Position numbers and translations under genes: made by a program
In this document: positions 1 through 8,686 of the stretch, piece by piece
Numbering within the stretch: position 1 is the stretch's first letter
Layout: each line of letters opens with the position of its first letter
Notes under the pieces: generated by a model
What the model was told of the DNA's origin: nothing
Database searches by the model: none
What the model saw: only the letters and a program-made list of their open reading frames with translations
From: Dysgonomonadaceae bacterium zrk40
GTDB taxonomy: Bacteria; Bacteroidota; Bacteroidia; Bacteroidales; Dysgonomonadaceae
DNA: 64,000 bases
Assembly (NCBI GenBank): GCA_016916535.1
Contig: CP070276.1
Coordinates: forward strand, 2,992,351 to 3,056,350
Direction of reading: 5' to 3'

Positions 1-1634
1 ACCGCAGGGATTGGAGGAAGGAAAAAGCTCTTACCGGGGGAGATCTCTAAGCAGTAAAATGTAATGAGAAGTCAGCCGAGGTCATAGTAATTACGGAAAA
101 CGAGCCGGCAAGTGATAGAAATCCAGAGAGTCGGAGGTCTCACGAACGTAATGAAGGACTGAACGTTAAGAAGTTTTTAATGCGACATGGATTTTCAGCA
201 ATGAAATAGCCTGTAGCAAGCGAAACAGGGCAAGAGAAGATGATTAAATTAGCAAACAAAAACGAAATGGAATTGATCGAGCAAGTGATTAACCGTCACA
301 ACATGATGCGTGCATTGCAACAGGTCAGGCAGAACAAAGGTTCGGCAGGAGTTGACCGGATGCCTGTAAGCGAACTATACGACCACCTGACAAAGAACAG
401 GGAAAGTATAGGGCAATCATTGTTAAATGGCACTTACCTGCCACAACCCATTTTGGGGGTAGAGATACCCAAGGGAAATGGGAAGACACGTCTTTTAGGT
501 GTGCCTACCGTGGTTGACCGAATGCTTCAACAAGCCGTAGGGCAAGTTTTAGCCAACCGGTTCGAAATGGAATTTGAGGATTACAGTTATGGATTTCGCC
601 CGAATAAGAATGCCCTGCAAGCGGTACTCAAAGCATTGGAGTATATAAACAATGGTTATCAGGATATAGTAGACATTGACCTGAAGAGCTTCTTTGACGA
701 AGTAGACCACTGCATTTTGCTGCAATTGTTGTATCGCAAGGTAAAATGCCCGCTTACGCTGCGTCTTATCCGCAAATGGCTGCGAGCGCCGATTTTAATC
801 AACGGGAAGTTAGTCAAACGCCGAAAAGGAGTACCACAGGGCAGTCCGCTGAGCCCGATTCTCTCCAATATCATGTTAGATGAATTGGATAAAGAATTAG
901 ACAGACGTGGATTAAAGTCTGTCCGCTATGCTGACGACTTTAGCATTTATTGCAAAAGCCAATGGCAAGCCCGCAAAACAGGCAACGAGATCTTTCTCTT
1001 TCTAAAGAGTAAACTACACCTGCCTATTAATCGGGAGAAAAGTGGAATCCGTCGCCCCGTAAACTTTTCGCTATTAGGATATGGTTTTGTGCCCACTTAC
1101 AAAAAGGGGGAAAAAGGCAAATACCAGCTGGTGGTAAGCGGCAAAGGATGGAAAAACCTGAAACTAAAACTCAAAGCCATCACCCGAAAAACCACACCCG
1201 CCAGTTTCGATGAGCGTATCCACAAACTGAAAGAAGTACAGCGAGGCTGGCTTCAATACTACCGCATGGCAAGTATCCAGGAAAAACTCAAAGATGTGGA
1301 TGGGTGGGTGCGTAACCGGTTACGTTGCTGTATCTGGAAACAATGGAAGAAATCCGAACGAAGACGGAAAAACCTGATACGTTTGGGCGTTGACCTTGAA
1401 CACGCATACAGCCACAGCCGTAGCCGAATGGGTACATGGGCGGTCGCCTGTAGCCCTATTTTGAAAACCACCATCACGGTGGAACGTCTGCAACAACGCG
1501 GTTACGAACCTATGTTTACTTATTATCAGAAAATTGCTCCATTTCTTAACGAACCGCTGTATACGTGAACCGTACGTACAGTGGTGTGAGAGGCTCTCCC
1601 CGTCAGCCAAGGCTGGCGGGGCAGTCTACTCGAT
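1..1634 (+). mobile_element. Group II intron copy 1 (class C-attC), 5' end outside window
   Basis: The sequence matches copies 2-4 almost throughout. By alignment with the complete 1943 bp copies, about 309 bp of its 5' end lie before the window. It ends in the same ribozyme 3' region: a domain V hairpin with a CGC triad overlapping the end of the reverse transcriptase gene, a G+C-rich domain VI hairpin (CCCCGTCAGCC / GGCTGGCGGGG) and the 3' terminus CTACTCGAT. The 3' exon starts TGGGG, which with the GT expected 5' of the intron restores the attC core GTTGGGG. This copy is the most diverged of the four, so it is probably an older insertion. Confidence 0.9.
240..1568 (+). CDS. Group II intron reverse transcriptase/maturase (copy 1)
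   Basis: Protein of 442 aa encoded in intron domain IV. It reverse transcribes and helps splice its host intron. Visible features are the RT fingers/palm with YADD (about residue 230), the GVPQGSPLSPILSN block, and a C-terminal maturase (X/GIIM) domain; no HNH endonuclease domain follows, as is usual for class C introns. It differs from the other three copies at a few residues (L4 for R, G for E near residue 60, T for R near residue 82). The stop codon lies inside domain V. Confidence 0.95.
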   Translation: MIKLANKNEMELIEQVINRHNMMRALQQVRQNKGSAGVDRMPVSELYDHLTKNRESIGQSLLNGTYLPQPILGVEIPKGNGKTRLLGVPTVVDRMLQQAVGQVLANRFEMEFEDYSYGFRPNKNALQAVLKALEYINNGYQDIVDIDLKSFFDEVDHCILLQLLYRKVKCPLTLRLIRKWLRAPILINGKLVKRRKGVPQGSPLSPILSNIMLDELDKELDRRGLKSVRYADDFSIYCKSQWQARKTGNEIFLFLKSKLHLPINREKSGIRRPVNFSLLGYGFVPTYKKGEKGKYQLVVSGKGWKNLKLKLKAITRKTTPASFDERIHKLKEVQRGWLQYYRMASIQEKLKDVDGWVRNRLRCCIWKQWKKSERRRKNLIRLGVDLEHAYSHSRSRMGTWAVACSPILKTTITVERLQQRGYEPMFTYYQKIAPFLNEPLYT

Positions 1635-1648
1635 TGGGGGGCTGGGCT

Positions 1649-2281
1649 TTATTGTTCAAGTCGGTTAATTTCAATCCTTATTTCTTTAATAATTTCAGGA
1701 TTCATTATCACCTTTTTACCATTTGCTTTAGACGAGAAAATGTAAAATACTTTGCCACCAAATTCCTTTTCAAATTTTTCGTGCGTTTTTTGCTGCAACC
1801 CTTTCTCCTTAAAAATTTGGGATAGTTGAATTCCTTGATTTACGGGCTTAATTTGTAAACCAATATACTTTTCTTTAATTTTTATGAAAAAGTCAACATT
1901 GTAGAGTCTGTCCCATTTGTCCGGGGCTGGTTCTATTTTGTAACTAAGTTCTTGTTCGAGCTGACCATAAATTGTTTTAATTTCAGTCCAATAGCCATCA
2001 AAGGTTCTGTCGATTACGAGTTGAAGCATATAGTCTATACAATCTTGCTCTGTGATTTCTTCAACTTCTGCTGAAATTACTTCTGTGATTTTAATGTAAA
2101 GTTTTTTTCCAAGTTCGATAATGTGTTCTTTTGAACGAACATTTGAAAAATAGTATTCTCGCCACTCTTCCAATGTTTTTGGCTCGCATTGTCTTATGCT
2201 TTCTGATGTTGGTCCAACATTTCTTTTAAAGTTCAGTTGGAAACGATTCATCGCGCTATTTAAAATCCATTCTTTTGCCAT
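1649..2281 (-). CDS. MjaI-family type II restriction endonuclease
   Basis: Protein of 210 aa that matches by eye the MjaI endonuclease family: start MAKEWILNSAMNRF, then VGPTSESIRQCEPKTLEEW and a VDFFIKIKEKYIGLQIKP block that would carry the PD-(D/E)XK-type catalytic residues (D...QxK). The archetype cuts CTAG; the specificity here is inferred only. It is the last gene of a three-gene minus-strand unit (methylase, small protein, nuclease) with a 2 bp gap to the gene before it. The unit is bounded by attC cores, so a complete restriction-modification system appears to be carried as one cassette. Intron copy 1 sits directly downstream in the 3' core. Confidence 0.85.
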   Translation of the reverse strand: MAKEWILNSAMNRFQLNFKRNVGPTSESIRQCEPKTLEEWREYYFSNVRSKEHIIELGKKLYIKITEVISAEVEEITEQDCIDYMLQLVIDRTFDGYWTEIKTIYGQLEQELSYKIEPAPDKWDRLYNVDFFIKIKEKYIGLQIKPVNQGIQLSQIFKEKGLQQKTHEKFEKEFGGKVFYIFSSKANGKKVIMNPEIIKEIRIEINRLEQ

Positions 2282-2283
2282 TA

Positions 2284-2601
2284 TTATAAGTTTGCTTCTA
2301 AATTGTTTGCTCTATCATTAATTTTTTGTGCTCTACGTCTAAGAGACTGAACATATCTCCTTATCTCATCAGGATTATTTTCAATCCAATAACCTGCTGG
2401 ATTAGCCGTAGAGCTTTTTATCAAATGTCCGTGTTGTATAGCAAAAGAAATAAGACCACGAGCAGCAACTTGATTTCCTGTAATTGGAAAACCGTGCTGC
2501 TGATTCAGTTGGCGTTCAATTGCAAAAGCTGTTTGTGCATGAGCTCGCCCTACTCTAAGTATGGCAATCAAATTATTAATATCATTCTGTGTGTATGCCA
2601 T
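2284..2601 (-). CDS. Small protein between methylase and nuclease (winged-helix-like)
   Basis: 105 aa from the ATG of MAYTQND; a longer reading from 2661 would lie inside the methylase gene and is unlikely. It overlaps the methylase 3' end by 20 bp and stops 2 bp before the nuclease start, so the three genes are probably translationally coupled. The sequence has helical segments and a C-terminal basic stretch (RRYVQSLRRRAQK). A role as a controller protein or DNA-binding accessory subunit of the restriction system is inferred from position only; I do not recognise the family. Confidence 0.7.
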   Translation of the reverse strand: MAYTQNDINNLIAILRVGRAHAQTAFAIERQLNQQHGFPITGNQVAARGLISFAIQHGHLIKSSTANPAGYWIENNPDEIRRYVQSLRRRAQKINDRANNLEANL

Positions 2602-3910
2602 TTGAGTAAGATAAAAATTTGTCTTTGTATTTAAAATCAATTTGTGTATCAGGTTCAGCAAAACCTTCTTTTATTAAATGTGCATTCAAAAAAGTTTTAT
2701 TCTTTAAATATAGGTAACACATTAAATTATTCTGTTCATCATATTTTTTTTCGTCAAATTTCATAAAAACCTTTTGCCCTTTTGTCTTGTCGTAAAGAAA
2801 CTTTTTGGCAGAACCATTTGAAGTCTTGTTTTCTTTTACCCCAATAAGTCTGACTACAAGGTCGTTATTGAGTTTAACTAACTCAGGACTAATGATTTCT
2901 TTTACCGTGTAATAATCTTCTCGTTGCCCACTATTTTTATCGATTTTTGAGCCAAATTGAAGCTTTTTGGGGTCAATCTTTTTATCAAGGTTTTGAAAAT
3001 CAACGAATCGATAAGGTAAGTTTTTAAACTCCTTTTCTGTGTCAATGTTGATGATATCTTTTAAAAACTCATATGTTGTTCCTGCAATATCAGCTTGGTT
3101 TATGTTTAATTTGTTTTTTGCAACTTCAATAAATTCAGGATTAATCTCATAACCAATTGAGTTTCGTTCCAAATTCCTTGCAGCCAAAGAGGTTGTTCCA
3201 CTACCCATAAATGGGTCTAAAACGGTTTCGCCTTTAAAAGCAAACATTTTTATTAATCTTTTAGGCAACTCTTCTGGAAACATAGCGATGTGTCCATCTT
3301 GTTTTGCTCCACCAAAATTCCAATGACCTGCGAAATATTCTTTCCATTCTTCGGTAGTCATTTTAGATTGTTCTTTTATCTCTTTGGATACCTTTGATTT
3401 GGAAGTGCCTAATTTTTTAAAAATTAAAATAAACTCATAGTCAATAGAGAGAATTCCATTTCTTGGTGTCGGAAAACTTCCCATTAATGATGCTCCACCA
3501 GTTGTATTTGTAGTAGTTTGTTTTTGCCAAATAATAGCTCCCATATAATCAAATCCGATACTCTCACAGAATTTAATTATTTCAGTCCGAATTGGAATAA
3601 CTTTATAACGTCCATAGTATACAGCCCTTGCAAATTGGTCACCTATATTTACACATAGTCTGCAACCGTTGTCAAGAATCCGGTAACATTCTTTCCAAAC
3701 AAGATTGAGGTTATTTATATAGGTTTCATAATCTTCGTGATAGCCTATTTGATTCTCTGTTCCATAGTCCTTTAGCTGCCAATAAGGTGGCGAGGTTATG
3801 ACTAAATGAACAGATTTGTCGGGGACAAGATTCATTTGTCGACTGTCTCCATTTATTATTTTATGTGTCGTCTTCACTTTAAATTTCTTTTTAATTGTTG
3901 TTGTCTGCAA
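2582..3910 (-). CDS. DNA methyltransferase (TSPPYW type) with C-terminal SNase-like domain
   Basis: 442 aa. The catalytic motif IV TSPPYWQLKDYG (near residue 39) precedes the AdoMet-binding motif DPFMGSGTTSLAARN (near residue 216), the order of beta-class N4-cytosine/N6-adenine enzymes. It is expected to protect the sites cut by the downstream MjaI-type nuclease. Residues of about 345-430 resemble a staphylococcal-nuclease fold (VVRLIGVKEN, KVFMKFDEKKYD, LYLKNKTFLNAHLIKEGFAE), an addition beyond the usual methylase length. First gene of the cassette; 52 bp separate its start from the attC core at 3971. Whether the SNase-like part is active or only binds DNA cannot be told by eye. Confidence 0.88.
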   Translation of the reverse strand: MQTTTIKKKFKVKTTHKIINGDSRQMNLVPDKSVHLVITSPPYWQLKDYGTENQIGYHEDYETYINNLNLVWKECYRILDNGCRLCVNIGDQFARAVYYGRYKVIPIRTEIIKFCESIGFDYMGAIIWQKQTTTNTTGGASLMGSFPTPRNGILSIDYEFILIFKKLGTSKSKVSKEIKEQSKMTTEEWKEYFAGHWNFGGAKQDGHIAMFPEELPKRLIKMFAFKGETVLDPFMGSGTTSLAARNLERNSIGYEINPEFIEVAKNKLNINQADIAGTTYEFLKDIINIDTEKEFKNLPYRFVDFQNLDKKIDPKKLQFGSKIDKNSGQREDYYTVKEIISPELVKLNNDLVVRLIGVKENKTSNGSAKKFLYDKTKGQKVFMKFDEKKYDEQNNLMCYLYLKNKTFLNAHLIKEGFAEPDTQIDFKYKDKFLSYSNGIHTE

Positions 3911-3964
3911 AGGTAGTCATAATATAAAGTTTTCTGCTCGATTTCTCGGGTTTCTTAGCCTTGC

Positions 3965-4090
3965 ACCCAACGGTTGGGTATATGAAACGTTTGGCATTTC
4001 AAGGCGATTTCCTATCAAACCGTTGCTATGTTTATTAAATGTACCGTCCTTAAAATCAGCACTATCCGCCAAATGTTTTATATACCGTGT
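3965..4090 (-). other. attC-like site 1, split by intron 2
   Basis: Outer core ACCCAAC at 3965-3971 (minus strand GTTGGGT) begins the site. The arms GGTATATGAAACGTTTGGC and GCCAAATGTTTTATATACC are nearly complementary across a long loop. The other core is cut by the intron: GT at 4089-4090 and TAGGT at 6034-6038 restore GTTAGGT. It separates the restriction-modification cassette from the HEPN/DUF262 cassette. Confidence 0.85.
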
Positions 4091-6033
4091 GTGCGCCCTG
4101 CATGAGCAGAGCGCACCTGCTGCAAGCAACAGTAAAATTTCAAAATTACAAATAATTTTGGTTAAACAATGCTCTAAGCAGGTGTATTTTTCCAGAGGGT
4201 GTAAGTCCCTTATGCACGGGGTCGTGCCCGAAGCATTAGCAAGTCGCAAGCTGGTTGTTGGTGACGACAGCAGTGAAGGAAGCGAGACTGCAAAATCCGG
4301 TACTGACGAACAGAAACGGTATATGAGGCATAATTGTCTTGGGTAAGCAACCACATCATTGTAACGCCCAAAAGGTAGTTTGTGGACAGATATGTAGATA
4401 CCGCAGGGATTGGAGGAAGGAAAAAGCTCTTACCGGGGGAGATCTCTAAGCAGTAAAATGTAATGAGAAGTCAGCCGAGGTCATAGTAATTACGGAAAAC
4501 GAGCCGGCAAGTGATAGAAATCCAGAGAGTCGGAGGTCTCACGAACGTAATGAAGGACTGAACGTTAAGAAGTTTTTAATGCGACATGGATTTTCAGCAA
4601 TGAAATAGCCTGTAGCAAGCGAAACAGGGCAAGAGAAGATGATTAAAAGAGCAAACAAAAACGAAATGGAATTGATTGAGCAAGTGATTAACCGTCACAA
4701 CATGATGCGTGCATTGCAACAGGTCAGGCAGAACAAAGGTTCGGCAGGAGTTGATCGAATGCCTGTAAGTGAACTATACGACCACCTGACAAAGAACAGG
4801 GAAAGTATAGAGCAATCATTGTTAAACGGCACTTACCTGCCACAACCCATTTTGGGGGTAGAGATACCCAAGGGAAATGGGAAGAGACGTCTTTTAGGTG
4901 TGCCCACCGTGGTTGACCGGATGCTTCAACAAGCCGTAGGGCAAGTTTTAGCCAACCGGTTCGAAATGGAATTTGAGGATTACAGTTATGGATTTCGCCC
5001 GAATAAGAATGCCCTGCAAGCGGTACTCAAAGCATTGGAGTATATAAACAATGGTTATCAGGATATAGTAGACATTGACCTGAAGAGCTTCTTTGACGAA
5101 GTAGACCACTGCATTTTGCTGCAATTGTTGTATCGCAAGGTAAAATGCCCGCTTACGCTGCGTCTTATCCGCAAATGGCTGCGAGCGCCGATTTTAATCA
5201 ACGGGAAGTTAGTCAAACGCCGAAAAGGAGTACCACAGGGCAGTCCGCTGAGCCCGATTCTCTCCAATATCATGTTAGATGAATTGGATAAAGAATTAGA
5301 CAGACGTGGATTAAAGTCTGTCCGCTATGCTGACGACTTTAGCATTTATTGCAAAAGCCAATGGCAAGCCCGCAAAACAGGCAACGAGATCTTTCTCTTT
5401 CTAAAGAGTAAACTACACCTGCCTATTAATCGGGAGAAAAGTGGAATCCGTCGCCCCGTAAACTTTTCGCTATTAGGATATGGTTTTGTGCCCACTTACA
5501 AAAAGGGGGAAAAAGGCAAATACCAGCTGGTGGTAAGCGGCAAAGGATGGAAAAACCTGAAACTAAAACTCAAAGCCATCACCCGAAAAACCACACCCGC
5601 CAGTTTCGATGAGCGTATCCACAAACTGAAAGAAGTACAGCGAGGCTGGCTTCAATACTACCGCATGGCAAGTATCCAGGAAAAACTCAAAGATGTGGAT
5701 GGGTGGGTGCGTAACCGGTTACGTTGCTGTATCTGGAAACAATGGAAGAAATCCGAACGAAGACGGAAAAACCTGATACGTTTGGGCGTTGACCTTGAAC
5801 ACGCATACAGCCACAGCCGTAGCCGAATGGGTACATGGGCGGTCGCCTGTAGCCCTATTTTGAAAACCACCATCACGGTGGAACGTCTGCAACAACGCGG
5901 TTACGAACCTATGTTTACTTATTATCAGAAAATTGCTCCATTTCTTAACGAACCGCTGTATACGTGAACCGTACGTACAGTGGTGTGAGAGGCTCTCCCC
6001 GTCAGCCAAGGCTGGCGGGGCAGTCTACTCGAT
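4091..6033 (+). mobile_element. Group II intron copy 2 (class C-attC), complete
   Basis: 1943 bp. It starts GTGCG (consensus GUGYG) and ends CTACTCGAT. Inserted between GT and T of an attC core, on the strand opposite to the cassette genes, at the core next to the cassette gene's 3' end. The domain V hairpin lies at about 5949-5985 (ACCGCTGTA paired with TACAGTGGT, TGAA loop) and domain VI at about 5990-6025. Removing the intron restores both the core and the stop codon of the downstream minus-strand gene. Confidence 0.95.
4639..5967 (+). CDS. Group II intron reverse transcriptase/maturase (copy 2)
   Basis: 442 aa, identical in translation to copies 3 and 4. It has the YADD catalytic box, the QGSPLSPILSN block and a C-terminal maturase domain, with no endonuclease domain. 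The ATG follows a purine-rich AAGAGAAG. Identity of three copies points to recent spread through the cassette arrays. Confidence 0.95.
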   Translation: MIKRANKNEMELIEQVINRHNMMRALQQVRQNKGSAGVDRMPVSELYDHLTKNRESIEQSLLNGTYLPQPILGVEIPKGNGKRRLLGVPTVVDRMLQQAVGQVLANRFEMEFEDYSYGFRPNKNALQAVLKALEYINNGYQDIVDIDLKSFFDEVDHCILLQLLYRKVKCPLTLRLIRKWLRAPILINGKLVKRRKGVPQGSPLSPILSNIMLDELDKELDRRGLKSVRYADDFSIYCKSQWQARKTGNEIFLFLKSKLHLPINREKSGIRRPVNFSLLGYGFVPTYKKGEKGKYQLVVSGKGWKNLKLKLKAITRKTTPASFDERIHKLKEVQRGWLQYYRMASIQEKLKDVDGWVRNRLRCCIWKQWKKSERRRKNLIRLGVDLEHAYSHSRSRMGTWAVACSPILKTTITVERLQQRGYEPMFTYYQKIAPFLNEPLYT

Positions 6034-6686
6034 TAGGTACTGGCTTTTTTCACTTTATATTCTTCCAAAGTCGCTGCGTTTTCGATTTCCGTTTTTAATA
6101 GTTCCATTAATTGTTGCGTATCCTGATGCATTAAGTTATACGCTTCATATTCTACACGTAGATAATCTCCGTGTGCAATATTATTCCTTGCATCAACCAA
6201 ATCGTTTATAAGACTCCTTTTATGCGCGAAATTCGTTTCGTCAATCCCAATGATAAATAAAATTTCCTCTAATACACTATAACGAAGATTTGATTTAGTT
6301 TGGATTACGTTTTTAGTTAGCATATTTGAATTCTTGTCAATTTCGTTGATTAAAAATTCAACCGCTTTGGTGCGTTCTTCTATATTTTTTATTTCCAAAT
6401 TTCCTAAAGTTTTTGACAATGAGAGTGCAATGAATTGTGGTTTCAGTTCGCTATGCTTAAGATACTTTTTAGCTACAAATTCTAAATATAACTCACACGA
6501 TTTTTTAACAAATCCCTCCCAATGAGCATACAAAATTGGAACGCAAAATCTCAACGCTGCGCTTTGTTTAGGACTTGGACTACTCGGAATTTGGTCTTTA
6601 ATAATTTTAAGTTCCTTTCGTCTCCACGCGTAGTCATTACCAACTAAATCAATGAGTTCGTTATATGTATATGGTTTTCTCGCCAT
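6033..6686 (-). CDS. HEPN-domain protein (MAE_28990/MAE_18760-like), DUF262 partner
   Basis: 217 aa, predicted all-alpha. The motif RNNIAHG near residue 167 fits the R-X4-6-H catalytic motif of HEPN ribonucleases, and the family resembles HEPN-like nucleases found next to DUF262 proteins. The start codon overlaps the stop of the DUF262 gene by one base (TAATG), indicating coupled translation. An antiphage or toxin-type role for such pairs is known; the activity of this one is inferred. Its stop codon overlaps the attC core, with the first base now supplied by intron 2, so the protein end is unchanged by the insertion. Confidence 0.8.
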   Translation of the reverse strand: MARKPYTYNELIDLVGNDYAWRRKELKIIKDQIPSSPSPKQSAALRFCVPILYAHWEGFVKKSCELYLEFVAKKYLKHSELKPQFIALSLSKTLGNLEIKNIEERTKAVEFLINEIDKNSNMLTKNVIQTKSNLRYSVLEEILFIIGIDETNFAHKRSLINDLVDARNNIAHGDYLRVEYEAYNLMHQDTQQLMELLKTEIENAATLEEYKVKKAST

Positions 6687-7798
6687 TATTTCTCGAAATA
6701 AGCTTTTGAGAAAGGAACAAGTTTTGGAATTCTCGTTTTTGCATTTGAACCAGAACCGGACGTCAGGTTATAGGTTTCTTGACTATAAAGCTCTTGAATT
6801 TTTGTTTTTATTAAAGTATCATCTTGGGGAAGATTATAGTTGGAAATATTTGGGGATAAACCAACTGCTACTGCCTCAAATGCCGATTCTAAAAACTTCC
6901 CTTTGAAATCAATGCCGTTATATTTTTTAAATGATTTTTCTCCCAATATTCTATTTAGTGTTGCAAATGTCAAATCAAAATTTTCTTTAACTTTTTCAAA
7001 ATCGAATGTGTTGCTATTTAATATGTCTTCATTAATGTCATCAAGAAAGTCGCCTACATCCTTTTTATTGTTGTAATCATATTGAGTTAAGGAGATAAAT
7101 CGTAAGAGCAACTCCATATGATATTGTTCATCATAAAGCCTGTCTGAAAGTGATAAAGTTTCCAGAAAATCGGAATTTTTTGACAAACCTTCGAACCATA
7201 GAAATCTATCACGATTAATCATTAACATTACATTATTTCGAACTTCCTGATTAGAAGCGTTTGAACCTCCAGTATTCAACCTCTGGAAAACCTCGAATTT
7301 CGCTCTTTCGTCCGATTCACTTAAAATAATTGTTAAGTTAATTTTTGTTCGTTTTATGGATAGTTTTAATCCAGCTGGCAATTCTTTATCTCCATCTTCC
7401 CACTTATAGCCTTCTAAACTTGGAATATATTTTGTTCCTTCCAAAACTAAAGGGTCTGTATCTTTTAGAACTCCAAAAAGTTGTAAAATAGTCGATACTC
7501 TTTGCAAGCCGTCAACTAATTCCCAAATTCCATTTTCATCTTGATAAACAAAAACAGAAGGAATAGGTATTCCTAATATAATAGATTCGACAAGTTTAAC
7601 TTTTTGTCCGTGAGTCCATCTGAAAAGTCTTTGATACTCTGGTCTAATAATGATTTCTTCATTTTCATAAAGGTTTACTAATTCCCCAATAGACATTGCA
7701 TAGCTTTCAGTTTTAAAACTGGTTCTTTTTTTTTCAATTTCTTCTAATAATTTATCCATTGTTCTTTTTTTTTCAATTTCTTCTAATAATTTATCCAT
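6686..7798 (-). CDS. DUF262 protein (ParB/sulfiredoxin-like nucleotidase fold)
   Basis: 370 aa. The N-terminal domain has RPEYQRLFRW and the DGLQR signature (about residues 110-120) of DUF262, the fold found in GmrSD-like and other defence nucleases. It is translated just ahead of the HEPN protein, forming a two-gene cassette. The first 13 residues (MDKLLEEIEKKRT) are repeated exactly in tandem, encoded by a 39 bp direct repeat with a run of nine A per unit; either methionine could be the true start, and repeat or A-tract slippage could alter it. Confidence 0.85.
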   Translation of the reverse strand: MDKLLEEIEKKRTMDKLLEEIEKKRTSFKTESYAMSIGELVNLYENEEIIIRPEYQRLFRWTHGQKVKLVESIILGIPIPSVFVYQDENGIWELVDGLQRVSTILQLFGVLKDTDPLVLEGTKYIPSLEGYKWEDGDKELPAGLKLSIKRTKINLTIILSESDERAKFEVFQRLNTGGSNASNQEVRNNVMLMINRDRFLWFEGLSKNSDFLETLSLSDRLYDEQYHMELLLRFISLTQYDYNNKKDVGDFLDDINEDILNSNTFDFEKVKENFDLTFATLNRILGEKSFKKYNGIDFKGKFLESAFEAVAVGLSPNISNYNLPQDDTLIKTKIQELYSQETYNLTSGSGSNAKTRIPKLVPFSKAYFEK

Positions 7799-7819
7799 TG
7801 TTCTTTTTTTTTAGCTTGT

Positions 7820-8013
7820 GCCTAACGGTTCGGGGCTTTGCGAAGTGGCGGAAAATCGAAGCGGAAAGTTTCGATTTAGACGGAACGTAGCAAAAGCCAA
7901 TTTTTATTTGCTAAATTATGAAAAAAAGCCAATAAAATTGGCTTTTGCGGATTAAAATGTACAAACTTTCAATTTAGACGTAGACCCGCCATTTTGCAAA
8001 ACCCTTGTTATGT
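7820..8013 (-). other. attC-like site 2
   Basis: 194 bp. GCCTAAC at 7820-7826 and GTTATGT at 8007-8013 form the ends. The arms GGGCTTTGCGAAGTGGCGG and CCGCCATTTTGCAAAACCC are largely complementary, and there is an inner repeat AAAAGCCAATTTTTATTTG / AAAATTGGCTTTT. The stop codon of the gene at 8008-8685 lies within the right core. It separates the HEPN/DUF262 cassette from the sigma-factor cassette. Confidence 0.88.
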
Positions 8014-8685
8014 GCTGGTGTTCTTGTCGTCCCTTTTAAACTCTTCCATTTCCTTATAAAACTCCATTGCTTTCATTACTGATTTACCACCCGAACCTGC
8101 AATCATATTCCTGAACCATTTTTTGTTTAAGTTTTCGGGCTTGTGGTTCTTATATAGCCAATAACTAAGGTAGATAAAAGAACTTGTCAATAATACCTGA
8201 AAAACAATATATCCAAATCCGACTTCTTGAGGAAACCATTTATTACTCAAATAAAATGTGGTGTAAAACGGGATTTGAAGACACATAATTTTAGCGTGGT
8301 CAATTATGGATAGTTGAAGTCTTGATAATTGTTGTTGAATTTCGATTATGCTACCATTATAGTTAATGTTGTTCGTCCAATTAAGGTGTCTAATATAGTC
8401 GGAAAAACCTTTAATGTTAACCACGGTGATTATAGCGACTGAAATGATAAAATAGTTCAAAGCCGAGGAATAGTTAAATATGGCATAAAACAAGGCGTGT
8501 CCTAAAATCAAAAGATAAAAGACAAAGGCAACGATTCCTGATGTTTTTAATTTAACCAATGATTTCAAAGAAGATTTAGCTTTGTTGTTTATAGCTTCTT
8601 TCAAAAGAAGTTCATTAATTGCCAATGTTTTTTCGATTTTGGCATTTTGTTGTTTCCAAATGTTAATCAGTTCTGTATTTTCCAT
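8008..8685 (-). CDS. Membrane protein following an ECF sigma factor
   Basis: 225 aa with about four hydrophobic segments (roughly residues 48-70, 74-92, 135-155 and 160-182) and an N-terminal cytoplasmic helix. It starts 1 bp after the sigma gene ends. The placement fits a membrane-bound regulator such as an anti-sigma factor, but no zinc or anti-sigma signature is visible, so the role is inferred. Last gene of a three-gene cassette. Confidence 0.7.
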   Translation of the reverse strand: MENTELINIWKQQNAKIEKTLAINELLLKEAINNKAKSSLKSLVKLKTSGIVAFVFYLLILGHALFYAIFNYSSALNYFIISVAIITVVNIKGFSDYIRHLNWTNNINYNGSIIEIQQQLSRLQLSIIDHAKIMCLQIPFYTTFYLSNKWFPQEVGFGYIVFQVLLTSSFIYLSYWLYKNHKPENLNKKWFRNMIAGSGGKSVMKAMEFYKEMEEFKRDDKNTST

Positions 8686-8686
8686 T

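Noticed and set aside
3917..4354. Minus-strand 145 aa ORF, with relatives at 9603-10073 and 41218-41667
   Set aside because: Covers attC sequence and the intron 5' ribozyme region; the shared part is intron RNA sequence, not protein.
5058..6009. Conserved antisense ORFs (71, 72 and 96 aa) in every intron copy
   Set aside because: They lie wholly within the reverse transcriptase gene on the other strand and are conserved only because the intron copies are near identical.
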